From the NCBI GenBank assembly GCA_033782935.1, contig JAWQEG010000166.1, positions 1,454,001 to 1,518,000 on the forward strand: a stretch of 64,000 nt of DNA, read 5' to 3'. The position numbers and the translations under genes were made by a program. Below the pieces are notes generated by a model. The model was given only the letters and a program-made list of their open reading frames with translations. It had not been told where the DNA came from and did not search any database. The stretch comes from Petrolisthes cinctipes (taxonomy: Eukaryota > Arthropoda > Malacostraca > Decapoda > Porcellanidae). This document shows positions 54,477 to 64,000 of the stretch, in pieces (the stretch's first letter is position 1; every line of letters starts with the position of its first letter).

Positions 54477-55030
54477 ACATATTGACTTTGGGCACCAAAA
54501 ATATCGATTTTCAGCATGTTTTGGGCCTGAATTTTGAAAATACTCTAACACGGAGTAGGCATGTACAGATTGCTTCTGGGACCCCAAAATATCGAATTTT
54601 CGGGTGTTATGGGACTGAATTTGAGATATAGATTTTTTGGCACCTATAATATCGATTTTTAGCATGTTTTTAGCCTATATTTTGAAAATATTCTAGCACT
54701 GTGTAGGCATGTACAGATTGCTTCTGGGACCCCAAAATATTGAATTTTCGGGTGTTTTGAGCCTGAATTTGATATATAAACGGGTACAGAAGATACATGC
54801 ACTTATTGACTTTGGGCATCTAAAAAATCGATTTTCAGCATGTTTTGGGCCTGTATTTTGAAAATACTCTAACACTGAGTAGGCATGTACAGATTGCTTC
54901 TGGGACCCCAAAATATTGAATTTTCGGGTGTTTTGAGCCTGAATTTGAGATATAAACGGGTACTGAAGATGCATGCACATATCGACTTTTGTGCACCTAA
55001 AAGATCGATTTTCAGTATGTTTTGAGCATG

Positions 55031-55225
55031 TAGCATGTTTTTAGCCTATATTTTGAAAATATTCTAGCACTGAGTAGGCATGTACAGATTGCTTCTGGGA
55101 CCCCAAAATATTGAATTTTCGGGTGTTTTGAGCCTGAATTTGAGATATAAACGGGTACTGAAGATGCATGCACATATCGACTTTTGTGCACCTAAAAGAT
55201 CGATTTTCAGTATGTTTTGAGCATG
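55031..55225 (+). repeat. 195-bp fused monomer in direct tandem
   Basis: Two fused-monomer junctions lie only 195 bp apart (55030 and 55225), so a single fused B-type monomer of 177 + 18 bp stands between them. The matching region near 48.76 kb of the older copy of the 9.5-kb duplication has only one junction. This extra unit is therefore a gain specific to the second copy, and it shifts the offset between the copies from 6272 to 6467 bp. Confidence 0.86.
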
Positions 55226-56229
55226 TAGCATGTTTTTAGCCTATATTTTGAAAATATTCAAGCACTGAGTAGGCATGTACAGATTGCTTCCGGGACCCCA
55301 AAATATTGAATTTTCGGGTGTTTTGAGCCTGAATTTGAGATATAAACGGGTACAGAAGATACATGCACATATTGACTTTGGGCACCAAAAATATCGATTT
55401 TCAGCATGTTTTGGGCCTGAATTTTGAAAATACTCTAACACAGAGTAGGCATGTACAGATCGGTTCTGGGACCCCAAAGTATCGAATTTTCGGGTGTTTA
55501 GGGCCAGAATTTGAGATATAAACGGGTACAGAGGATGCATGCACATATCGACTTTTGGGCACCTAAAAGATCGATTTTCAGTATGTTTTTGGCCTGTATT
55601 TTGAAAATACTCTAACACGGAGTAGGCATGTACAGATACCTTCTGGGACCTCTAAATATCGAATTTTCGGGTGTTTTGGGACTGAATTTGAGATATCGAT
55701 TTTTTGGCACCTAAAATGTCGATTTTTAGCATGTTTTTAGCCTATATTTTGAAAATATTCTAGCACTGTGTAGGCATGTACAGATTGCTTCTGGGACCCC
55801 AAAATATTGAATTTTCGGGTGTTTTGAGCCTGAATTTGAGATATAAACGGGTACAGAAGATACATGCACATATTGACTTTGGGCATCTAAAATATCGATT
55901 TTCAGCATGTTTTGGGCCTGTATTTTGAAAATACTCTAACACTGAGTAGGCATGTACAGATTGCTTCTGGGACCCCAAAATATTGAATTTTCGGGTGTTT
56001 TGAGCCTGAATTTGAGATATAAACGGGTACTGAAGATGCATGCACATATCGACTTTTGGGCACCTAAAAGATCGATTTTCAGTATGTTTTTGGCCTGTAT
56101 TTTGAAAATATTCTAACACGGAGTAGGCATGTACAGATACCTTCTGGGACCTCTAAATATCGAATTTTCGGGTGTTTTGGGACTGAATTTGAGATATCGA
56201 TTTTTTGGCACCTAAAATGTCGATTTTTA

Positions 56230-56960
56230 GCATGTTTTTAGCCTATATTTTGAAAATATTCTAGCACTGTGTAGGCATGTACAGATTGCTTCTGGGACCC
56301 CAAAATATTGAATTTTCGGGTGTTTTGAGCCTGAATTTGAGATATAAACGGGTACAGAAGATACATGCACATATTGACTTTTGGCATCTAAAATATCTTT
56401 TTTCAGCATGTTTTGGGCCTGTATTTTGAAAATACTCTAACACTGAGTAGGCATGTACAGATTGCTTCTGGGACCCCAAAATATTGAATTTTCGGGTGTT
56501 TTGAGCCTGAATTTGAGATATAAACGGGTACTGAAGATGCATGCACATATCGACTTTTGTGCACCTAAAAGATCGATTTTCAGTATGTTTTGAGCATGTA
56601 TTTTGAAAATACTCTAACACGGAGTAGGCATGTACAGATCGCTTCTGGGACCCCTAAATATCGAATTTTCGGGTGTTTTGGGACTGAATTTGAGATATCG
56701 ACTTTTTGGCACCTAAAAGATCGATTTTTAGCATGTTTTTAGCCTATATTTTGAAAATATTCTAGCACTGAGTAGGCATGTACAGATTGCTTCTGGGACC
56801 CCAAAATATTGAATTTTCGGGTGTTTTGAGCCTGAATTTGAGATATAAACGGGTACAGAAGATACATGCACATATTGACTTTGGGCACCAAAAATATCGA
56901 TTTTCAGCATGTTTTGGGCCTGAATTTTGAAAATACTCTAACACGGAGTAGGCATGTACA
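56230..56960 (+). repeat. Segmental duplication, offset about 1493 bp, copy 1
   Basis: This stretch shares the rare change ATATCTTTTTTCAGC (56393 and 57886), which destroys the usual ATCGAT site, with the region 57720-58450. The first part matches at 1493 bp. Small deletions in copy 2, for example ATTTTGGGTG near 57982, then reduce the offset to about 1492. Confidence 0.72.
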
Positions 56961-57620
56961 GATTGCTTCTGGGAACCCAAAATATCAAATTTTCGGGTGT
57001 TTAGGGCCAGAATTTGAGATATAAACGGGTACAGAAGATGCATGCACATATCGACTTTTGGGCACCTAAAAGATCGATTTTCAGTATGTTTTTGGCCTGT
57101 ATTTTGAAAATACTCTAACACGGAGTAGGCATGTACAGATCGCTTCTGGAACCCCTTAATATCGAATTTTCGGGTGTTTTGGGACTGAATTTGAGATATC
57201 GACATTTTGGCACTTAAAAGATCGATTTTTAGCATGTTTTTAGCCTATATTTTGAAAATATTCTAGCACTGTACAGATTGCTTCTGGGACCCCAAAATAT
57301 TGAATTTTCGGGTGTTTTGAGCCTGAATTTGAGATATAAACGGGTACAGAAGAGACATGCACATATTGACTTTGGGCATCTAAAATATCGATTTTCAGCA
57401 TGTTTTGGGCCTGTATTTTGAAAATACTCTAACACTGAGTAGGCATGTACAGATTGCTTCTGGGACCCCAAAATATTGAATTTTCGGGTGTTTTGAGCTT
57501 GAATTTGAGATATAAACGGGTACTGAAGATGCATGCACATATCGACTTTTGTGCACCTAAAAGATCGATTTTCAGTATGTTTTGAGCATGTATTTTGAAA
57601 ATACTCTAACACGGAGTAGG
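56900..57620 (+). repeat. Repeated block with GGGAACCC, CCCCTTAAT and AGAGACATG markers, copy 1
   Basis: This block shares with 59720-60440 (offset 2819 bp) the variants TGGGAACCCAAAATATC (56970, 59789), CCCCTTAATATCG (57152, 59971), GCACTTAAAAG (57210, 60029), AGAAGAGACATGC (57348, 60167) and GAGCTTGAATTTG (57494, 60313). A third copy is at about 62.36-63.08 kb, and its 3-prime part occurs a fourth time from 63.51 kb. Copy 1 has private changes such as CTTCTGGAACCCC near 57142 and GACATTTTGGCAC near 57200. Confidence 0.83.
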
Positions 57621-57719
57621 CATGTACAGATACCTTCTGGGACCTCTAAATATCGAATTTTCGGGTGTTTTGGGACTGAATATGAGATATCGATTTTTTG
57701 GCTCCTAAAATGTCGATTT

Positions 57720-58450
57720 TTAGCATGTTTTTAGCCTATATTTTGAAAATATTCTAGCACTGTGTAGGCATGTACAGATTGCTTCTGGGACCCCAAAATA
57801 TTGAATTTTCGGGTGTTTTGAGCCTGAATTTGAGATATAAACGGGTACGGAAGATACATGCACATATTGACTTTTGACATCTAAAATATCTTTTTTCAGC
57901 ATGTTTTGGGCCTGTATTTTGAAAATACTCTAACACTGAGTAGGCATGTACAGATTGCTTCTGGGACCCCAAAATATTGAATTTTGGGTGTTTTGAGCCT
58001 GAATTTGAGATATAAACGGGTACTGAAGATGCATGCACATATCGACTTTTGTGCACCTAAAAGATCGATTTTCAGTATGTTTTGAGCATGTATTTTGAAA
58101 ATACTCTAACACGGAGTAGGCATGTACAGATCGCTTCTGGGACACCTAAATATAGAATTTTCGGGTGTTTTGGGACTGAATTTGAGATATCGACTTTTTG
58201 GCACCTAAAAGATCGATTTTTAGCATGTTTTTAGCCTATATTTTGAAAATATTCTAGCACTGAGTAGGCATGTACAGATTGCTTCTGGGACCCCAAAATA
58301 TTGATTTTTCGGGTGTTTTGAGCCTGAATTTGAGATATAAACGGGTACAGAAGATACATGCACATATTTACTTTGGGCACCAAAAATATCGATTTTCAGC
58401 ATGTTTAGGGCCTGAATTTTGAAAATACTCTAACACGGAGTAGGCATGTA
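57720..58450 (+). repeat. Segmental duplication, offset about 1493 bp, copy 2
   Basis: This is the partner of 56230-56960. Private changes include GGGTACGGAAG near 57844, TTTTGACATC near 57872, GGGACACCTAAATATAG near 58139 and TATTTACTTTGGG near 58366. It shows more private changes than most duplicates in the window. Confidence 0.7.
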
Positions 58451-58984
58451 CAGATCGCTTCTGGGACCCCAAAATATCGAATTTTCGGGGGTTTAGGGCC
58501 AGAATTTGAGATATAAACGGGTACAGAAGATGCATGCACATATCGACTTTTGGGCACCTAAAAGATCGATTTTCAGAATGTTTTTGGCCTGTATTTTGAA
58601 AATACTCTAACACGGAGTAGGCATGTACAGATACCTTCTGGGACCTCTAAATATCGAATTTTCGGGTGTTATGGGACTGAATTTGAGATATAGATTTTTT
58701 GGCACCTATAATATCGATTTTTAGCATGTTTTTAGCCTATATTTTGAAAATATTCTAGCACTGTGTAGGCATGTACAGATTGCTTCTGGGACCCCAAAAT
58801 ATTGAATTTTCGGGTGTTTTGAGCCTGAATTTGATATATAAACGGGTACAGAAGATACATGCACATATTGACTTTGGGCCTCTAAAATATCGATTTTCAG
58901 TATGTTTTGAGCATGTATTTTGAAAATACTCTAACACGGAGTAGGCATGTACAGATCGCTTCTGGGACCCCTAAATATCGAATT

Positions 58985-61629
58985 TTCGGGTGTTTTGGGA
59001 CTGAATTTGAGATATCGACTTTTCTGGCACCTAAAAGATCGATTTTTAGCATGTTTTTAGCCTATATTTTGAAAATATTCTAGCACTGTGTAGGCATGTA
59101 CAGATTGCTTCTGGGACCCCAAAATATTGAATTTACGGGTGTTTTGAGCCTGAATTTGAGATATAAACGGGTACAGAAGATACATGCACATATTGACTTT
59201 GGGCATCTAAAATATCGATTTTCAGCATGTTTTGGGCCTGTATTTTGAAAATACTCTAACGCTGAGTAGGCATGTACAGATTGCTTCTGGGACCCCAAAA
59301 TATTGAATTTTCGGGTGTTTTGAGCCTGAATTTGAGATATAAACGGGTACTGAAGATGCATGCACATATCGACTTTTGTGCACCTAAAAGATCGATTTTC
59401 AGTATGTTTTGAGCATGTATTTTGAAAATACTCTAACACGGAGTAGGCATGTACAGATCGCTTCTGGGACCCCTAAATATCGAATTTTCGGGTGTTTTGG
59501 GACTGAATTTGAGATATCGACCTTTTGGCACCTAAAAGATCGATTTTTAGCATGTTTTTAGCCTATATTTTGAAAATATTCTAGCACTGAGTAGGCATGT
59601 ACAGATTGCTTCTGGGACCCCAAAATATTGAATTTTCGGGTGTTTTGAGCCTGAATTTGAGATATAATCGGGTACAGAAGATACATGCACATATTGACTT
59701 TGGGCACCAAAAATATCGATTTTCAGCATGTTTTGGGCCTGAATTTTGAAAATACTCTAACACGGAGTAGGCATGTACAGATTGCTTCTGGGAACCCAAA
59801 ATATCGAATTTTCGGGTGTTTAGGGCCAGAATTTGAGATATAAACGGGTACAGAAGATGCATGCACATATCGACTTTTGGGCACCTAAAAGATCGATTTT
59901 CAGTATGTTTTTGGCCTGTATTTTGAAAATACTCTAACACGGAGTAGGCATGTACAGATCGCTTCTGGGACCCCTTAATATCGAATTTTCGGGTGTTTTG
60001 GGACTGAATTTGAGATATCGACTTTTTGGCACTTAAAAGATCGATTTTTAGCATGTTTTTAGCCTATATTTTGAAAATATTCTAGCACTGTACAGATTGC
60101 TTCTGGGACCCCAAAATATTGAATTTTCGGGTGTTTTGAGCCTGAATTTGAGATATAAACGGGTACAGAAGAGACATGCACATATTGACTTTGGGCATCT
60201 AAAATATCGATTTTCAGCATGTTTTGGGCCTGTATTTTGAAAATACTCTAACACTGAGTAGGCATGTACAGATTGCTTCTGGGACCCCAAAATATTGAAT
60301 TTTCGGGTGTTTTGAGCTTGAATTTGAGATATAAACGGGTACTGAAGATGCATGCACATATCGACTTTTGTGCACCTAAAAGATCGATTTTCAGTATGTT
60401 TTGAGCATGTATTTTGAAAATACTCTAACACGGAGTAGGCATGTACAGATCGCTTCTGGGACCCCTAAATATCGAATTTGCGGGTGTTTTGGGACTGAAT
60501 TTGAGATATCGACTTTTTGGCACCTAAAAGATCGATTTTTAGCATGTTTTTAGCCTATATTTTGAAAATATTCTAGCACTGAGTAGGCATGTACAGATTG
60601 CTTCTGGGAACCCAAAATATTGATTTTTCGGGTGTTTTGAGCCTGAATTTGAGATATAAACGGGTACAGAAGATGCATGCACATATCGACTTTTGGGCAC
60701 CTAAAAGATCGATTTTCAGAATGTTTTTGGCCTGTATTTTGAAAATACTCTAACACGGAGTAGGCATGTACAGATACCTTCTGGGACCTCTAAATATCGA
60801 ATTTTCGGGTGTTATGGGACTGAATTTGAGATATAGATTTTTTGGCACCTATAATATCGATTTTTAGCATGTTTTTAGCCTATATTTTGAAAATATTCTA
60901 GCACTGTGTAGGCATGTACAGATTGCTTCTGGGACCCCAAAATATTGAATTTTCGGGTGTTTTGAGCCTGAATTTGATATATAAACGGGTACAGAAGATA
61001 CATGCACATATTGACTTTGGGCCTCTAAAATATCGATTTTCAGCATGTTTTGGGCCTGTATTTTGAAAATACTCTAACACTGAGTAGGCATGTACAGATT
61101 GCTTCTGGGACCCCAAAATATTGAATTTTCGGGTGTTTTGAGCCTGAATTTGAGATATAAACGGGTACTGAAGATGCATGCACATATCGACTTTTGTGCA
61201 CCTAAAAGATCGATTTTCAGTATGTTTTGAGCATTTATTTTGAAAATACTCTAACACGGAGTAGGCATGTACAGATCGCTTCTGGGACCCCTAAATATCG
61301 AATTTTCGGGTGTTTTGGGACTGAATTTGAGATATCGACTTTTTGGCACCTAAAAGATCGATTTTTAGCATGTTTTTAGCCTATATTTTGAAAATATTCT
61401 AGCACGGAGTAGGCATGTACAGATTGCTTCTGGGACCCCAAAATATTGAATTTTCGGGTGTTTTGAGCCTGAATTTGAGATATAAACGGGTACTGAAGAT
61501 GCATGCACATATCGACTTTTGTGCACCTAAAAGATCGATTTTCAGTATGTTTTGAGCATGTATTTTGAAAATACTCTAACACGGAGTAGGCATGTACAGA
61601 TCGCTTCTGGGACCCCTAAATATCGAATT
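58985..61629 (+). repeat. 2645-bp tandem duplication, copy 1
   Basis: This segment is followed directly by a second copy at 61630. The insertion GACTTTTCTGGCACC (C at 59024 and 61669) fixes the 2645-bp offset. Other shared variants are GAATTTACGGGTG (59129, 61774), AACGCTGAG (59259, 61904), ATAATCGGG (59664, 62309) and GAATTTGCGGGTG (60474, 63118). After the single-base loss at about 62524 the offset becomes 2644. Confidence 0.88.
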
Positions 61630-63540
61630 TTCGGGTGTTTTGGGACTGAATTTGAGATATCGACTTTTCTGGCACCTAAAAGATCGATTTTTAGCATGTT
61701 TTTAGCCTATATTTTGAAAATATTCTAGCACTGTGTAGGCATGTACAGATTGCTTCTGGGACCCCAAAATATTGAATTTACGGGTGTTTTGAGCCTGAAT
61801 TTGAGATATAAACGGGTACAGAAGATACATGCACATATTGACTTTGGGCATCTAAAATATCGATTTTCAGCATGTTTTGGGCCTGTATTTTGAAAATACT
61901 CTAACGCTGAGTAGGCATGTACAGATTGCTTCTGGGACCCCAAAATATTGAATTTTCGGGTGTTTTGAGCCTGAATTTGAGATATAAACGGGTACTGAAG
62001 ATGCATGCACATATCGACTTTTGTGCACCTAAAAGATCGATTTTCAGTATGTTTTGAGCATGTATTTTGAAAATACTCTAACACGGAGTAGGCATGTACA
62101 GATCGCTTCTGGGACCCCTAAATATCGAATTTTCGGGTGTTTTGGGACTGAATTTGAGATATCGACTTTTTGGCACCTAAAAGATCGATTTTTAGCATGT
62201 TTTTAGCCTATATTTTGAAAATATTCTAGCACTGAGTAGGCATGTACAGATTGCTTCTGGGACCCCAAAATATTGAATTTTCGGGTGTTTTGAGCCTGAA
62301 TTTGAGATATAATCGGGTACAGAAGATACATGCACATATTGACTTTGGGCACCAAAAATATCGATTTTCAGCATGTTTTGGGCCTGAATTTTGAAAATAC
62401 TCTAACACGGAGTAGGCATGTACAGATTGCTTCTGGGAACCCAAAATATCGAATTTTCGGGTGTTTAGGGCCAGAATTTGAGATATAAACGGGTACAGAA
62501 GATGCATGCACATATCGACTTTTTGCACCTAAAAGATCGATTTTCAGTATGTTTTTGGCCTGTATTTTGAAAATACTCTAACACGGAGTAGGCATGTACA
62601 GATCGCTTCTGGGACCCCTTAATATCGAATTTTCGGGTGTTTTGGGACTGAATTTGAGATATCGACTTTTTGGCACTTAAAAGATCGATTTTTAGCATGT
62701 TTTTAGCCTATATTTTGAAAATATTCTAGCACTGTACAGATTGCTTCTGGGACCCCAAAATATTGAATTTTCGGGTGTTTTGAGCCTGAATTTGAGATAT
62801 AAACGGGTACAGAAGAGACATGCACATATTGACTTTGGGCATCTAAAATATCGATTTTCAGCATGTTTTGGGCCTGTATTTTGAAAATACTCTAACACTG
62901 AGTAGGCATGTACAGATTGCTTCTGGGACCCCAAAATATTGAATTTTCGGGTGTTTTGAGCTTGAATTTGAGATATAAACGGGTACTGAAGATGCATGCA
63001 CATATCGACTTTTGTGCACCTAAAAGATCGATTTTCAGTATGTTTTGAGCATGTATTTTGAAAATACTCTAACACGGAGTAGGCATGTACAGATCGCTTC
63101 TGGGACCCCTAAATATCGAATTTGCGGGTGTTTTGGGACTGAATTTGAGATATCGACTTTTTGGCACCTAAAGGATCGATTTTTAGCATGTTTTTAGCCT
63201 ATATTTTGAAAATATTCTAGCACTGAGTAGGCATGTACAGATTGCTTCTGGGACCCCAAAATATTGATTTTTCGGGTGTTTTTGAGCCTGAATTTGAGAT
63301 ATAAACGGGTACAGAAGATGCATGCACATATCGACTTTTGGGCACCTAAAAGATCGATTTTCAGAATGTTTTTGGCCTGTATTTTGAAAATACTCTAACA
63401 CGGAGTAGGCATGTACAGATACCTTCTGGGACCTCTAAATATCGAATTTTCGGGTGTTATGGGACTGAATTTGAGATATAGATTTTTTGGCACCTATAAT
63501 ATCGATTTTTAGCATGTTTTTAGCCTATATTTTGAAAATA
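61630..63540 (+). repeat. 2645-bp tandem duplication, copy 2 (incomplete)
   Basis: This is the second copy of 58985-61629. It follows copy 1 until about 63540, where it switches to another unit: the A monomer at 63546 carries the 10-bp deletion, whereas the equivalent monomer at 60.9 kb does not. Private changes include the lost G in GACTTTTTGCACC near 62517, TAAAGGATCG near 63169 and an added T in GTGTTTTTGAGCC near 63278. Confidence 0.86.
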
Positions 63541-64000
63541 TTCTAGCACTGTACAGATTGCTTCTGGGACCCCAAAATATTGAATTTTCGGGTGTTTTGA
63601 GCCTGAATTTGAGATATAAACGGGTACAGAAGAGACATGCACATATTGACTTTGGGCATCTAAAATATCGATTTTCAGCATGTTTTGGGCCTGTATTTTG
63701 AAAATACTCTAACACTGAGTAGGCATGTACAGATTGCTTCTGGGACCCCAAAATATTGAATTTTCGGGTGTTTTGAGCTTGAATTTGAGATATAAACGGG
63801 TACTGAAGATGCATGCACATATCGACTTTTGTGCACCTAAAAGATCGATTTTCAGTATGTTTTGAGCATGTATTTTGAAAATACTCTAACACGGAGTAGG
63901 CATGTACAGATCGCTTCTGGGACCCCTAAATATCGAATTTGCGGGTGTTTTGGGACTGAATTTGAGATATCGACTTTTTGGCACCTAAAAGATCGATTTT
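62692..64000 (+). repeat. 817-bp tandem unit, one full copy and a partial second copy at the window edge
   Basis: The stretch from 63509 to the window end repeats 62692-63183 at an offset of 817 bp, including the 10-bp deletion (62729, 63546), AGAAGAGACATGC, GAGCTTGAATTTG and GAATTTGCGGGTG. Only TAAAGGATCG against TAAAAGATCG was noticed as a difference. A new local amplification therefore starts here and may run on beyond the window. Confidence 0.8.

Larger units (their letters stand above)
49763..56229 (+). repeat. 9.5-kb segmental duplication, copy 2, contracted to about 6.5 kb
   Basis: This is the second copy of 40250-49762, about 3046 bp shorter. The stepwise offsets show two internal losses, 1372 bp (equivalent to about 42.6-44.0 kb of copy 1) and 1873 bp (equivalent to about 46.0-47.9 kb), and two gains, 4 bp near 54471 and 195 bp at 55031-55225. 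The sum 1372 + 1873 - 4 - 195 = 3046 accounts exactly for the difference. Loss sizes equal combinations of higher-order units (1372 = 872 + 500), as expected for unequal exchange within the array. Confidence 0.89.
1..64000. repeat. Satellite DNA array (A/B/C monomers of 176/177/148 bp), head-to-tail
   Basis: The entire window consists of one satellite family. Landmark words such as GGCATGTACAGAT, CTTCTGGGA and ATTTTCGGGTGTTTTG recur every 148-177 bp from the first line to the last, always in the same orientation; I saw no reverse-complement copies. At an average of about 167 bp per monomer the window holds roughly 380 monomers. No unique DNA, mobile element, RNA gene or credible gene interrupts it. 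Uniform orientation plus higher-order repeat organisation is typical of centromeric or pericentromeric satellites of eukaryotes, but that role is inferred. I do not recognise the family by name. The array continues beyond both window edges, since both ends fall inside a monomer. Confidence 0.97.

Noticed and set aside
1..64000. CRISPR array
   Set aside because: Repeats are head-to-tail without unique spacers, and the period (148-177 bp) is far too long. No cas-like gene is present.
1..64000. Primate alpha satellite (171 bp) or Arabidopsis-type 178-bp centromere repeat
   Set aside because: The period is similar, but the sequence words I know from those families are not present. Similar length reflects nucleosome-scale units and is not evidence of homology. 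A database search would settle it.
1..64000. Transposon, LTR element or Helitron origin
   Set aside because: I found no terminal repeats, target-site duplications, primer-binding site, polypurine tract, or reverse transcriptase or transposase motifs. The only repeats are the monomers themselves.
1..64000. rRNA, tRNA or telomeric repeat DNA
   Set aside because: No conserved rRNA segment, tRNA cloverleaf with GGTTCGA-like loop, or short telomere-type repeat run was seen.

Overview
The whole 64-kb window is one uninterrupted head-to-tail satellite DNA array. I found no gene, RNA gene, transposon, CRISPR array or unique-sequence island. Every stretch reads as the same short monomer in the same orientation. 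By hand count the monomer is about 37.5% GC. Array size, uniform orientation and multi-level repeat structure point to a eukaryotic chromosome, most likely centromeric or pericentromeric heterochromatin. I do not recognise the satellite family and cannot name the host. A plant or invertebrate is possible, but nothing in the sequence decides it.

The basic units are three monomer types: A (176 bp), B (177 bp) and C (148 bp). C is a B-like monomer that has lost 29 bp between two ATAT tetramers. The commonest higher-order repeat (HOR) is the trimer A-B-C, exactly 501 bp. Variants are a 491-bp trimer (10-bp deletion), a 677-678-bp tetramer, and an 872-bp pentamer in which one C is missing and B is fused to the next A through a characteristic junction. 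The 176-bp monomer itself appears to be an old dimer of an 87-bp and an 89-bp half-unit.

The array is also a chain of larger, recent segmental duplications recognisable by shared private variants. Offsets are: 4175 bp (0.3-1.1 and 4.5-5.2 kb); 2653 bp (5.1-10.4 kb); 2811 bp (13.7-18.1 kb); 3554 bp, with a 500-bp unit gained in copy 2 (17.3-25.0 kb); 2402 bp (27.1-31.2 kb); 2318 bp (32.4-36.4 kb); 3375 bp (36.9-42.3 kb); 9513 bp (40.2-56.2 kb, second copy internally contracted); 1493 and 2819 bp (56.2-60.4 kb); 2645 bp (59.0-63.5 kb); and 817 bp (62.7-64.0 kb). The pentamer junction occurs only between 20.7 and 55.2 kb. The 10-bp-deletion trimer occurs at 1-17 kb, once at 34.7 kb, and again at 57-64 kb. 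The array is therefore a mosaic of sub-domains.

There are many apparent minus-strand reading frames of 60-178 codons. They are a by-product of repetition: 501 and 177 are multiples of three, so an open frame in one unit is copied through the array. I do not annotate them as genes. The likely role of the DNA is structural (centromere or heterochromatin), but that is inference.
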